From Billgrantia azerbaijanica (GTDB taxonomy: Bacteria; Pseudomonadota; Gammaproteobacteria; Pseudomonadales; Halomonadaceae): a stretch of DNA of 64,000 bases. The translations under genes and the position numbers were made by a program. The stretch covers positions 1 to 64,000 of the forward strand of contig SBLD01000005.1 of the NCBI GenBank assembly GCA_004551485.1. The letters run 5' to 3'. A model generated the notes under the pieces. That model did not search any database. It was not told where the DNA came from and saw only the letters and a program-made list of their open reading frames with translations. This document shows, piece after piece, positions 1 to 7,927 of the stretch. Position 1 is the first letter of the stretch. Each line of letters starts with the position of its first letter.

Positions 1-328
1 GTTTCAGGACGGAGAGCAGGTAACCGATCAGTCAGACAGGAATGCGGCCTGACCGCCATCCACCAGATTTGACGATAACTCCAGGCTGCTACGCCGCTTC
101 TATAGGGTATTGTATTGGCCAGAGCGTGGCCTGAGGCATCCGGTTGCGAGGGCACGGGCCTGTGATGTCGCGTTCGGGCCGTGAGATTGGCCATGATGTC
201 CCCCCTTCCGAACCCAATTTAACCTAACCTAGCGTGTCTGCTGGGCAAAATCCATCGGCGGGACGAGCGCCACAGCAGCCCGCAAGCGAGCCGGATCGCC
301 GAGTCCATTGTGTGGGGGTAGCGTCAGG

Positions 329-1480
329 TCATGTTCGATAACGTTGCGTCCTGTGGTTGGCGGGTCGCTCGTGTATGGCTCGCCGGGGGATGAGGGTCCC
401 GATCACCCGCAGTGTCGGCTGCTGGCAGTGCGGGCAAGTGTAGGTCGGTGCCGAGTCGCTGGCGGCGGTATCGGCATCCGCCGTCGCGTCGGCAACGGCC
501 AGCGCGTGGCGGATCTGGGCCAGCCGTCGTCGCCGGCAGCGATTGGCCAGAAAACCGTAGTGACGGACCCGCATCAGCCCCTTGGGCAGGACGTGGAGCA
601 GAAAGCGGCGCACGAACTCCTCGCCAGCGAGGACGAGCCGCTTGGGTCGGTCACGGTCGCGATAATCCTTGACGCGCAGGGTGACCTGGTGGTCGTCCAC
701 GGCGAGGATGCGCGCGTTGCTGATGGCGATCCGGCGCGTGTAGCGTGCCAGATAGCGCACCACCGTCTCGGTGTGCTCGAGACAGTCCTTGCTGTAGACC
801 ACCCACTCGGTGGCCATCAGGGCGTTGAGCTGGTCATCGACGTCACCGGGCCGGGTGACCCGGTGGAGTTCACCGGCCTTGGCGGCCTGACGCAGGGCAC
901 TGACCAGGTGCCCACGAAAGTGGCGTGACAGGGCCCGCACCGGGAACAGGTAGGGGCTGCGCGCCCCACGCCAGCCGCCATCGTCACCCAACGCGCCGCC
1001 GGGGACCAGGCAGTGCAGGTGCACGTGTTGGCTCAGGTTCTGGCCCCAGGTGTGGAGCACCGCACTCATGCCCATTTCACCGCCGAGGCGCTTGGGATTG
1101 CGACCGAAGGCGCGCAACGTCTGCCAGGCGCTCTGGAACAGCCGCCGGTAGATCACCTCGGGATGCAACTGGACCCAGCCGTTGAGGCGGTGCGGCAGGG
1201 TGAACACGACATGGTAATAGCGCACGGGCAAGATGTTCGCCTGCTGACGCTCGGCCCACTGGTGCATGGCACGGCCCTGGCACTGCGGGCAGTGGCGATC
1301 GCGACAGCCGAAGTAGTGCGGCTGGGTGTGGTCGCAGCCCGTGCACTGCAAGACCGTTCCGCCCATCGCCTCGGTGCGACAGGCCAGCAGGTGATGGCAC
1401 ACGCGTTGGCGCTGGCGGTCCAGGCAGGCCGGGTTGAGAAAGCGACTCAGGGCCTGTTGGAGGGTGGCGGGCTCACTCAT
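329..1480 (-). CDS. IS91 family HUH transposase
   Basis: This 383-aa protein is a Y2 rolling-circle transposase of the IS91 family. A cysteine-rich zinc-binding N-terminus (Cys46, 49, 59, 64 and 67) precedes the HUH motif HVHLHCLVPGG at about 152-162, and two catalytic tyrosines lie in YLARYTRR at about 243 and 247. It would nick the element's origin end and move one strand by rolling-circle replication. Length is normal for the family and no frame break is seen, so it may be active. The ATG overlaps the stop of the upstream recombinase gene, so the two are probably co-translated. Confidence 0.92.
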   Translation of the reverse strand: MSEPATLQQALSRFLNPACLDRQRQRVCHHLLACRTEAMGGTVLQCTGCDHTQPHYFGCRDRHCPQCQGRAMHQWAERQQANILPVRYYHVVFTLPHRLNGWVQLHPEVIYRRLFQSAWQTLRAFGRNPKRLGGEMGMSAVLHTWGQNLSQHVHLHCLVPGGALGDDGGWRGARSPYLFPVRALSRHFRGHLVSALRQAAKAGELHRVTRPGDVDDQLNALMATEWVVYSKDCLEHTETVVRYLARYTRRIAISNARILAVDDHQVTLRVKDYRDRDRPKRLVLAGEEFVRRFLLHVLPKGLMRVRHYGFLANRCRRRRLAQIRHALAVADATADADTAASDSAPTYTCPHCQQPTLRVIGTLIPRRAIHERPANHRTQRYRT

Positions 1481-2337
1481 GGCTCATGGCCCACCGCCAA
1501 GCCGGCCACCAGGTCGATGGGGCCCTGACTCGCCCCCTGCTGGCCCGGCAACCAGTGCAGGTAACGCATCGTCGACTGAATGCTGCGATGGCCCAGCAGC
1601 CGCTGGAGCTGATGAACGGGCAGGCCTTGTTCCAGGACATGCGTGGCATAGGCATGGCGCAGGCTGTGGATGCCACCGACCCGCTCGACACCGGCCAGTC
1701 GCTTGGCCTGGCTAAAGGCCTTTTGCGGCGCACTCGGGTGCAGCGCCCGATCCGGGAACAGGGCGCTCGGGAACAGCCAGGTTGGCGGTCGATAGGCTCG
1801 CCAGTAGTCGCGCAGGCGAGCAATCAGGGTCGCCGACAGCAGGACCATGCGGTCCTTCGCGCCTTTGCCCTGCGCCACCCGTAGCTGGCCGCGCTGACTG
1901 TCGATGTCGCTGACCCGCAGGTGGCAAACCTCGCTCACGCGCAGTCCGCAGCCGTAGCACAGCTCGAGCATCATGCGATGCTTGCGGTTGTGACAGGCGG
2001 CCAGGATTCGCCGGACTTCGTCGCGGGTCAGCAGTTCCGGAATCCGCTGCGGAGCCTTCGGCACCACGGGCGATACGTCAACCGACGGCCAGTGCAACAC
2101 CTGCAGGTACAGGAAGCGTACGCCGTGCAGATAGAGGCGGCAGCTGGCGGCGGACAAACCGCGCTCCTGAACCAGATGGTTGAAGAAGCGCTGCAGGTCG
2201 TCGGTGCTCAACGTGTCTGGCGACCGGTGGCAATAACGCGCCAGGTCGGTGATCACCATCAGGTAGGTGGTGTGGGTGCGTGGTGCGAAGCCACGCTGAC
2301 GCATGGCGTCGATCATCCTCTGTCGTAAGGCAGTCAT
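1477..2337 (-). CDS. Tyrosine recombinase associated with the IS91-like element
   Basis: This is a phage-integrase/XerD-like protein of about 286 aa. The N-terminal SAM-like DNA-binding domain (first ~90 residues) is followed by the catalytic domain: GCGLRVSEVCHLRVSDID carries the first Arg, HSLRHAYATHVLEQG carries HxxR, and LLGHRSIQSTMRYLHW carries the late His and the Tyr nucleophile. The ATG at 2337 is chosen because AGGAG lies 8 nt upstream; a TTG 36 nt further upstream lies inside a perfect palindrome. Recombinase-transposase pairs of this layout are known in some IS91 relatives. Its exact role in transposition is not established here. Confidence 0.85.
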   Translation of the reverse strand: MTALRQRMIDAMRQRGFAPRTHTTYLMVITDLARYCHRSPDTLSTDDLQRFFNHLVQERGLSAASCRLYLHGVRFLYLQVLHWPSVDVSPVVPKAPQRIPELLTRDEVRRILAACHNRKHRMMLELCYGCGLRVSEVCHLRVSDIDSQRGQLRVAQGKGAKDRMVLLSATLIARLRDYWRAYRPPTWLFPSALFPDRALHPSAPQKAFSQAKRLAGVERVGGIHSLRHAYATHVLEQGLPVHQLQRLLGHRSIQSTMRYLHWLPGQQGASQGPIDLVAGLAVGHEP

Positions 2338-2348
2338 CGTCATCACTC

Positions 2349-2380
2349 CTGTTCGTTGACCCACGTGGGTCAACGAACAG
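2349..2380. repeat. Perfect 32-bp palindrome upstream of the recombinase
   Basis: The half-site is CTGTTCGTTGACCCAC followed directly by its exact reverse complement. It ends about 5 nt before the AGGAG ribosome-binding site of the recombinase gene. It could be an operator or part of the element's terIS end. There is no T-run, so a terminator is unlikely. Confidence 0.8.
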
Positions 2381-2466
2381 TGTGGTGCGATGAGGCGAAA
2401 GACAGGATTCGGCGACAGCTACCGCGAAGCGGTTTAGTTCAACAGGTATTAGACAGCCGACACGTG

Positions 2467-2502
2467 TATTGACTTGAACGTGCCGGCGCGTTCAAGTCAA
2501 TA
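2467..2502. repeat. Long hairpin near the presumed IS91-like terIS end
   Basis: Fourteen-base arms (2467-2480 and 2489-2502, core TTGACTTGAACG) flank an 8-nt loop that itself contains the palindrome GCCGGC. There is no T-tract. The position beyond the recombinase fits a terminal hairpin of the mobile element, which is an inference. Confidence 0.6.
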
Positions 2503-2606
2503 AACGAGCGTGCCAAACCGAGCACAACTCCATGAAAAATCTCAACATTAATTATAGCTAGGCAACATAACACGGGTAAACGCGCTGGCTGCATTTTCCG
2601 GCCTCC

Positions 2607-2636
2607 GCCCCATCGCGCAGCAAGTTGCGCTCCTAC
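2607..2636. repeat. REP-like palindromic unit
   Basis: On the minus strand this reads CGTAGGAGCGCAACTTGCTG and continues GCGCGATGGG. It resembles the extragenic REP sequences (TAGGAGCG...GCGCGA type) common in Pseudomonas and related genera. Only one unit was seen. It lies 3' of the DUF427 gene. Confidence 0.5.
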
Positions 2637-2665
2637 GATAACTGTCGCTGACCACGTCTGGCGTA

Positions 2666-3010
2666 TCATTCCACCTGCTCCCTGACCTTGCCGAGATCGA
2701 ATGCCAACCGACCGACAATTGCCTGCATCTCATCGATCGACCGCTCATAGCTCCAGGCCACATCGGCGATATCGGGCAGCGAGTAATAGGTGGTATCGCC
2801 CTTGAACGGGCAATGGGTGACGGTGGCGGACACCGAGAGCTTCGACATATCCACATCCGCTCGCGGGAGATATTGTCTCGGTAGATAACCACGCTCGCGC
2901 AGTTCGATGGCGTTGCGGGTGTCGGCGATCAGGGTGCCGCCAGCAAGGATGCGCACCCGCCGGGTATGCGGATGGAGGGTGATGTGAGAGTCAGAAGTGT
3001 GATCGGCCAT
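2666..3010 (-). CDS. DUF427 domain-containing protein
   Basis: This small soluble protein (114 aa) contains the DUF427 signature: VRILAGGTLIADTRNAIELRERG at the N-terminus, then YLPRADVDMSKL and THCPFKGDTTYYS, ending with an Asp/Trp-containing helix. The family folds as a small beta barrel and its biochemical role is not known. The ATG at 3010 has AAGGGA just upstream. A longer frame back to 3133 exists, but its extra 41 residues are not family-like. No partner gene is coupled to it. Confidence 0.82.
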   Translation of the reverse strand: MADHTSDSHITLHPHTRRVRILAGGTLIADTRNAIELRERGYLPRQYLPRADVDMSKLSVSATVTHCPFKGDTTYYSLPDIADVAWSYERSIDEMQAIVGRLAFDLGKVREQVE

Positions 3011-3168
3011 CGGCAGTCCCTTGCTGGTTGGCGTCTCAACCAGCTTAAGGCGTCGGGAACGAGATGTCACCGATTGGAGACAAGATTGCTTAAGCCATTC
3101 GTCTAGAGCTGCCTCAGGGGGTAAAGAGGCCATGGCAACCGCCTGTCAGTACAGTGGTTTGGGGGCGC

Positions 3169-3519
3169 TCACTCATGCTGGAGGATATTGATCAACTTAC
3201 CGAAGGGATCGCGGACGTAGAAGCGCCGCACGCCCCAGGGTTCGCTGACGGGGCCGTATTCGATGGGCACGTCCGCCGCCTCGAAGCACGCCAGCGCCGC
3301 CTCGAGGTCGTCGACCTCGATGGAGAGGTCGGGCACCGGCGTTCCCGAACCGCCCTCGGCGCCGAAGCTCAGCTGCACCCGCATCCGCTCGTCCGAGCCG
3401 TAGGTGCGAAACCAGCCGTGATCCATGAGCCGCTCCAGGCCCAGGATGCCCCCGTAGAAGGCCTCCGCCTTGTCGAGATCCTCCGTGGCCGTGTTGGCCA
3501 TGATGCGCTTGACCTTCAT
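3169..3519 (-). CDS. VOC (glyoxalase/bleomycin-resistance fold) family protein
   Basis: This 116-aa single-module vicinal-oxygen-chelate protein has paired beta-alpha-beta units (MKVKRIMANTATEDLDKAEAFYGGILGLE; LSIEVDDLEAALACFEAADVP) and the C-terminal GVRRFYVRDPFGKLINILQHE typical of this superfamily. Members bind a metal and act as dioxygenases, isomerases or resistance proteins; substrate cannot be told from sequence. GAGGTGA lies just upstream of the ATG. The upstream 39 nt recur in diverged form at 12447-12485. Confidence 0.85.
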   Translation of the reverse strand: MKVKRIMANTATEDLDKAEAFYGGILGLERLMDHGWFRTYGSDERMRVQLSFGAEGGSGTPVPDLSIEVDDLEAALACFEAADVPIEYGPVSEPWGVRRFYVRDPFGKLINILQHE

Positions 3520-3798
3520 CCGTCACCTCGGCTGCTGTGTCCCTGGCGTGTTCGCGCAACGCACCGTCCATGCCGCGCTCGTCGGCCGGGTGCGCCCCGC
3601 TCCCTCAGCTAGCCTAGTCGCCGGGGGCAGGTCTGTCAGACGGGCGTCGAGCTCACCGCCGCCCTGGCCGCTTGCGCCAGGGATCAGGAGGTGGCCGGGC
3701 CCGAGGTCTGCTCCGCCTGGGCCGATGCCTTGCTCAACAGGTTCGCGCATGGGATATCCTGCCCATCGTGACGCCCCTGGATACGGAGGAGACGCAGC

Positions 3799-4191
3799 AT
3801 GGATCGATTTACCGGCGGCTGCCTCTGCGGCAGCGTTCGACTCGTGGCGACGGGACGCCCCTACCGGGTCGGCCTGTGTCACTGTCTCGACTGCCGCAAG
3901 CATCATGGGGCGCTGTTCTATGCTTCCGCGGTGTTTCCCCAGGAGGCGGTGACGATCGAGGGCGAGACACGCGACTACGCCGGGCGGTTTTTCTGCCCCC
4001 GCTGTGGCTCGTCGGTGTTCGCCCGCAGCGATGACGAGATCGAAGTGCACCTGGGCGCCCTGGATGCCCCGGATCAACTGAGGCCAACCTACGAAAGCTG
4101 GGTTATCCGTCGCGAGTCCTGGTTGCCGTCGTTTCCGCACATGAGGCGCTACGAGCGAGATCGCGACGCCCCCGGGCGCGGTGAGGAGTAG
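3799..4191 (+). CDS. GFA family (CENP-V/GFA domain) zinc protein
   Basis: This 130-aa protein has the GFA domain cysteine pattern: GGCLCGSVR near residue 7, CHCLDCRKHHGA near 28, and FFCPRCGSSVF near 68. These cysteines bind two zinc ions. The family is named after a glutathione-dependent formaldehyde-activating enzyme, but most members are uncharacterised, so formaldehyde chemistry should not be assumed. GGAGGAG precedes the ATG. The gene is convergent with azoR, with a strong hairpin in between. Confidence 0.85.
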   Translation: MDRFTGGCLCGSVRLVATGRPYRVGLCHCLDCRKHHGALFYASAVFPQEAVTIEGETRDYAGRFFCPRCGSSVFARSDDEIEVHLGALDAPDQLRPTYESWVIRRESWLPSFPHMRRYERDRDAPGRGEE

Positions 4192-4231
4192 GAAGAAAAC
4201 AGGGGCTGTCGCCCGAAGACTCTTGCAGACA

Positions 4232-4266
4232 GCCCGCCCCGACGGCGGCGGGCCGTCGGGGCGGGC
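4232..4266. terminator. Bidirectional hairpin between GFA gene and azoR
   Basis: Fourteen-base perfect arms (GCCCGCCCCGACGG and its complement) surround a 7-nt loop in the convergent gap. Neither side has a T-run, so it may act as a weak or Rho-assisted transcript end. Confidence 0.6.
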
Positions 4267-4293
4267 ATGCCAGGGGAGGCCGGTGGTCGCCTG

Positions 4294-5001
4294 TCAGGCC
4301 GTGACCGCCGGCTCGCGGCTGGCCTGACGAAGCTCCTGCTGCAACTGGGCGATCAGCGCGTCCACCCGGCGCTCTGCCGCGTCGAGGGAGGCGGCCAGCC
4401 GCTCCCCGCCCTCCTCCTGGTGCTCGATCGCCACCCGGTGGATGCGGGTGATGCCGATGAACTCCAGCGCCGTGGCCAGGCCGGGCTCCAGGTGGTTCAT
4501 GTGGGCCAGCTCGCCGCCGGGCTCGAAGCCGGCGCCGCCCCGCGACGACAGGATGATGGCGTGACGCGGCCGGTCGGCCAGGCGGGGCGTGAAGGGATCG
4601 TCCGGCCGGCTCGGGTCGTAGTCCACCGTGCGCCCCATGCGCACCACCAGGTCCACCCAGGCCTTCAGCGCCGCCGGCATGCCGAAGTTGTACAGCGGGG
4701 CGCCGATCACCACGACGTCGGCGGCCGTCAGTTCGTCGATCAGCCGGTCGCTCTCGGCGAGCACCTCCGCCATCCAGGGCTCCTGGCGTTCCGGGGGCGT
4801 GAAGGCGGCCTGGATCCAGCGCTGGTCGATGAAGGAGGGCGGGGTGCCGCCCACGTCGCGATGGGTCACGGTGGCCTCCGGCTGGCGGGCCTGCCAGCCG
4901 GTGACGAAGCGCTGGGTGAGGCGACGGCTGAGGGAGCCGTGCTCGTCGGTGCCGGCGAGGCCGGGGCGGGCGCTGGCGTCCAGTTGCAGGAGATGGGTCA
5001 T
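4294..5001 (-). CDS. azoR: FMN-dependent NADH-azoreductase
   Basis: This is a flavodoxin-like NAD(P)H:quinone/azo reductase of about 235 aa. The N-terminus MTHLLQLDASARPG..S.SRRLT matches the phosphate-binding region of AzoR, and GAPLYNFGMPAALKAWVDLVVR plus SSRGG correspond to FMN-contacting segments. It would reduce quinones and azo dyes by two-electron transfer and protect against electrophiles. The start at 5001 has AAGGAG 7 nt upstream; the frame stays open to 5121, but that stretch is the divergent promoter. It is transcribed away from the LysR gene at 5124, a classic regulator-target arrangement. Confidence 0.88.
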   Translation of the reverse strand: MTHLLQLDASARPGLAGTDEHGSLSRRLTQRFVTGWQARQPEATVTHRDVGGTPPSFIDQRWIQAAFTPPERQEPWMAEVLAESDRLIDELTAADVVVIGAPLYNFGMPAALKAWVDLVVRMGRTVDYDPSRPDDPFTPRLADRPRHAIILSSRGGAGFEPGGELAHMNHLEPGLATALEFIGITRIHRVAIEHQEEGGERLAASLDAAERRVDALIAQLQQELRQASREPAVTA

Positions 5002-5019
5002 GTCGGGCTCCTTGTCTTG

Positions 5020-5125
5020 TGAGCTGAACTCACTCATCGTTGAGGGGTGACTTGAGCCTATGACCGAGCGTTCAGGGCCACAAACGATGAATATTTGCCG
5101 ATACAGATGAGCTGAATTCACCCAT
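5020..5125. promoter_or_regulatory. Divergent azoR-LysR control region with repeated T-N11-A sites
   Basis: Two 18-bp direct repeats, TGAGCTGAACTCACTCAT (5020-5037) and TGAGCTGAATTCACCCAT (5108-5125), differ at two positions. The first contains the dyad TGAG...CTCA and both fit the LysR T-N11-A consensus. One lies just upstream of azoR and the other overlaps the LysR gene's start codon, suggesting activation of azoR and autorepression. Confidence 0.7.
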
Positions 5126-6035
5126 GAACCCTCGCCGACTCCCTTCGCTGTCTGCCCTGCGGGCCTTCGAGGCCGCCGCCCGCCACGAGAGCGCCAAGCA
5201 GGCGGCCCATGAGCTGTCCGTCACGGCCACGGCCATCAGTCATCACATCCGCGGGTTGGAGGATGCCCTGGAGGTGGCGCTCTTCGTGCGCAAGCCCCGC
5301 CAGCTGGTGCTCACGCCCCAGGGACGGGAGCTCTTCCAGACCCTGGAAGCGGCGTTCGACAGCATCGGCAAGACCGTGGAGCGGCTGCAGGCGCCGCCCG
5401 TCCGCCAGGCGGCCACGCTCTCCACCACCCCGGCGGTGGCCGTGCGTTGGCTGCTGCCCTGGGTATGTATGCTCAGGGAGTCGCACCCGGAGATCGACCT
5501 GCGCATCCATGCCTCCCACGAGCCGGTGGCGCTGGACGGCGTGACGGCGGACCTGGCGATTCGCTATGGCGAGGGCCAGTGGCCGGGGCTGGTGGCGGAG
5601 AAGCTGTTCGACAACACCTTCATCCCGGCCTGCAGCCCGCACCTGAAGCTGACCGATCCGTCCGAGCTGCCCGGCCATCCGCTGATTCACTTTCGGCCCC
5701 AGGACGTCTCGGTGACGCCCGCGGACTGGGCCGGCTGGCAGAAGCGCGCCAGGGTGCCGGGACTGGATGTCGGCGCCGGGCTGGTATTCTCCGACGAGAC
5801 TCACGCCATCTCCGCCGCCATCGGCGGCCAGGGGGTGGCCCTGATGAGTCGCCCGCTGATCGCCGACGAACTGGCGGAGGGGCGCCTGGTCCAGCCTTTC
5901 GGGCCGGAGTTGGAGGGCAAGCCGTTCTACTTGGTCTATCCGGAAAGCCAACGCGATGCGCCGACGATACGGGCGATCCGCGACTGGGTGATGCGGGTGC
6001 CGGGAGGGCTGTGCCAGCTTTCGGACAGCGCCTGA
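5124..6035 (+). CDS. LysR family regulator (GcvA-like), probable azoR regulator
   Basis: This is a 303-aa LysR-type regulator. The N-terminal winged helix (LSALRAFEAAARHESAKQAAHELSVTATAISHHIRGLED) is followed by the periplasmic-binding-like effector domain. The sequence RRLPSLSALRAFEAAARH and the TPQGRELFQ segment place it near the GcvA/AmpR-type branch. It is divergent from the azoreductase gene and most likely senses a quinone or electrophile; the ligand is unknown. The operator-like repeat overlapping its ATG suggests autoregulation. Confidence 0.88.
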   Translation: MNPRRLPSLSALRAFEAAARHESAKQAAHELSVTATAISHHIRGLEDALEVALFVRKPRQLVLTPQGRELFQTLEAAFDSIGKTVERLQAPPVRQAATLSTTPAVAVRWLLPWVCMLRESHPEIDLRIHASHEPVALDGVTADLAIRYGEGQWPGLVAEKLFDNTFIPACSPHLKLTDPSELPGHPLIHFRPQDVSVTPADWAGWQKRARVPGLDVGAGLVFSDETHAISAAIGGQGVALMSRPLIADELAEGRLVQPFGPELEGKPFYLVYPESQRDAPTIRAIRDWVMRVPGGLCQLSDSA

Positions 6036-6113
6036 GGGAAGGCAGACGATGCGGTTCCCTCGTGGGCAAGGCATCGCCATGCCCTCGACGAGACGCTGGC
6101 TACCGCCGTCGAT

Positions 6114-6138
6114 CGCCGACTTTTCGTACAAAGCCTAG
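6114..6138. repeat. Solo end of the MITE-like repeat at the trxC stop
   Basis: The 25 bp match the right end of the element at 25976-26122 with two mismatches (cgccgacttttc..acaaagcctag). Only this end is present. Its terminal CTAG supplies the TAG stop of trxC on the minus strand. Confidence 0.7.
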
Positions 6139-6572
6139 ACGAGGTGGGGCTCGAGCCAGCGCCTCAGCTGCGGCCCCTGCAGCAGCCCGGCCTGGCGGGC
6201 GATCTCGCGCCCCTCCTTGAAGACGATCAGCGTGGGAATGCTGCGAATGCCGAAGCGCCCGGCCAGGGTCGGTTCTGCCTCGGTGTCGAGCTTGGCGAAG
6301 CGGATCCGCGGCTCCAGCTCGGCAGCCACCTGGGCAAAGACCGGCGCCATCATCTTGCAAGGCCCGCACCAGCCGGCCCAGAAGTCCACCACCACCGGCA
6401 GCTCGCTGCGCTCGATCAGGGCCGCATAGTTGGCGCTGGTGAGCTCCAGGGGTGCACCGGTGAACAGTGGTTTCTTGCACTTGCCGCAGCGCGAGGCGTC
6501 GGCCAGCCGCGCCGTGGCCACGCGGTTGATGGCCAGGCAGTGGGGGCAGGCCAGATGCAGGGAATCGGACAT
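6135..6572 (-). CDS. trxC: Thioredoxin TrxC (thioredoxin 2)
   Basis: This 145-aa thioredoxin has a zinc-binding N-terminal extension (Cys9, 12, 29 and 32) followed by a thioredoxin fold with WCGPC at residues 68-72 and the cis-proline SIPTL near 112. These two features define TrxC, a cytoplasmic disulfide reductase often tied to oxidative stress. A CGGAG sits 9 nt upstream of the ATG. The stop codon lies inside a 25-bp MITE end, so the last residues may be shaped by that insertion, although the length is normal. Confidence 0.93.
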   Translation of the reverse strand: MSDSLHLACPHCLAINRVATARLADASRCGKCKKPLFTGAPLELTSANYAALIERSELPVVVDFWAGWCGPCKMMAPVFAQVAAELEPRIRFAKLDTEAEPTLAGRFGIRSIPTLIVFKEGREIARQAGLLQGPQLRRWLEPHLV

Positions 6573-6636
6573 GGCAGGGCTCCGGTGAGAGTGGCATTGA
6601 CGAGGATATGGAGGCGCCCGGGATGAAAACAAACGC

Positions 6637-7791
6637 TCAGCCGCGCGGCGGCGGGCCAGAATCCACCACTCGGTAGCGCGTGCTGCGCCCCCCACCCGGC
6701 AGTTTCTCCAGGCACCCCTTGGCCAGCAGGTCGGAGAGATGTCGGGTCGCGGTGGCCTTGCTGACCTTGGCGACCTTCTGGTACTGGGCAGCGCTGATCC
6801 CGCCCTCGAAGCCCCGCTCTCCCCCATCCAGCAACCGATTGAGCACCTTGATCTGCTCCGGTAACAGGCCAGCTTCGGCGAATCGCAGCCAGAAGCGCGT
6901 CTTGGCCAGGGTACGCTCGATGCCGGCGAGAGCATCCGCCAGGGTCTGCAGCAGGATATCGAGAAACCAGGCCAGCCAGTCGCTGAGATCCGTCGTGCCA
7001 CGCTGGCTGGTTTCGAGCACCCGGTAGTAGTCCTGACGCTCGGCCAGGATCGCGGCGGACATGGTATAGAGGCGAATGCTTTGTTGGTCGGCCTGGGCCA
7101 AGGCCCGGTCGGTAATGGCACGAGCCAGGCGGCCGTTACCGTCCTCGAAGGGGTGCAGGGTGACGAACCAGAAATGGGCAATACCGGCCCGCAGCAGGGG
7201 GTCCAGGGTCGGGTCGTGGCGGCTCTCATCGAACCACGCCAGGAAGGCGGCCATTTCGTCCTCCAGCACCTGGCGAGGCGGGGCTTCGAAATGCACCCTG
7301 GGCTTGTCGAGACGGCCGGAGACGACCTGCATCGGCTCCTCGCCTCGCCACTCTCCTACCCGCAGCTTGACCAGTGATGCCTCGGCATCGGGAAAAAGCC
7401 AACGATGCCACTGGAAGAGCCGCTCGCGGGTCAGGGCCGTATCCGGCCAGCCGATGGCATCCATCATCATGTCGGCCAGGCCCTCCGAACGCGACGAAAC
7501 AGCCGTCACCCCACTTTCCACGCCCAGGCGTCGCGCCAGGGAGGAGCGTACCGAGGCGGCATTGAGGCGCTCCCCCTCGATGGCGGAGGAGGTAATGATG
7601 TTTTGCAACAACGTGTCCAGCATCATTGCCGGATCATCGTCGGCCGGGAGGGAGCCTACCCTCCCCAGCAGCATACCGAGAGACCGCCACGCTTCCTGCA
7701 GGCGAGGCTGTATCACGGCGGCCCGCCAGTGGAAATCGGGCCAGTCGGGCTGCTGCCAGATCCAGGTCGGCATCGTGGAGGAAGCGTTCAT
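6637..7791 (-). CDS. Fic family protein with N-terminal DUF4172-type and C-terminal winged helix
   Basis: This 384-aa Fic protein has a DUF4172-like start (PTWIWQQPDWPDFHW), an inhibitory helix motif SSAIEG (Ser68-Gly73), the catalytic loop HPFEDGNGRLAR (213-224) and a C-terminal winged helix (SAAQYQKVAKVSKATATRHLSDLLAKGCLEKL). The motif is intact, so AMP transfer to a target protein is likely, restrained by its own inhibitory helix (class II layout). AGGGG precedes the ATG at 7791; a more distal ATG at 7833 falls within the upstream operator-like repeats. The DNA-binding C-terminus and those repeats suggest autorepression. Confidence 0.88.
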   Translation of the reverse strand: MNASSTMPTWIWQQPDWPDFHWRAAVIQPRLQEAWRSLGMLLGRVGSLPADDDPAMMLDTLLQNIITSSAIEGERLNAASVRSSLARRLGVESGVTAVSSRSEGLADMMMDAIGWPDTALTRERLFQWHRWLFPDAEASLVKLRVGEWRGEEPMQVVSGRLDKPRVHFEAPPRQVLEDEMAAFLAWFDESRHDPTLDPLLRAGIAHFWFVTLHPFEDGNGRLARAITDRALAQADQQSIRLYTMSAAILAERQDYYRVLETSQRGTTDLSDWLAWFLDILLQTLADALAGIERTLAKTRFWLRFAEAGLLPEQIKVLNRLLDGGERGFEGGISAAQYQKVAKVSKATATRHLSDLLAKGCLEKLPGGGRSTRYRVVDSGPPPRG

Positions 7792-7813
7792 GGCGACCCC
7801 TGAATGTTCCGAT

Positions 7814-7874
7814 GAGCCGAATAACTGCATCATTCGGCTCTCTATATGAGCCGAATTGTCAGCCGATTCGGCTC
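7814..7874. promoter_or_regulatory. Four-half-site operator upstream of fic
   Basis: The 9-mer GAGCCGAAT occurs four times in alternating orientation (7814-7822, 7832-7840 reverse, 7848-7856, 7866-7874 reverse), making two inverted-repeat pairs. It directly precedes the fic gene. I could not place a convincing -35/-10 pair with standard spacing. Confidence 0.75.
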
Positions 7875-7927
7875 AGGGGTCAAGCGAGGCAGGCAATCGG
7901 GGGGCAGACCCTCATTGCCTCTCCGCG

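Larger units (their letters stand above)
213..2502 (-). mobile_element. IS91-like element with tyrosine recombinase passenger
   Basis: The element contains an HUH/Y2 transposase (329-1480) preceded by a tyrosine recombinase (1477-2337), both on the minus strand and overlapping by ATGA. The boundaries are inferred. IS91 elements insert next to a GTTC or CTTG tetranucleotide at the origin end, and on the minus strand a GTTC lies at 209-212, just beyond the transposase 3' end. At the other end two strong inverted repeats (2349-2380 and 2467-2502) could form the terIS hairpin. Bases 1-212 hold no gene I recognise. No second copy is present to fix the ends. Confidence 0.5.

Noticed and set aside
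1-212. Gene or RNA at the window edge
   Set aside because: No open frame or RNA structure stood out; it is probably DNA flanking the IS91-like element.
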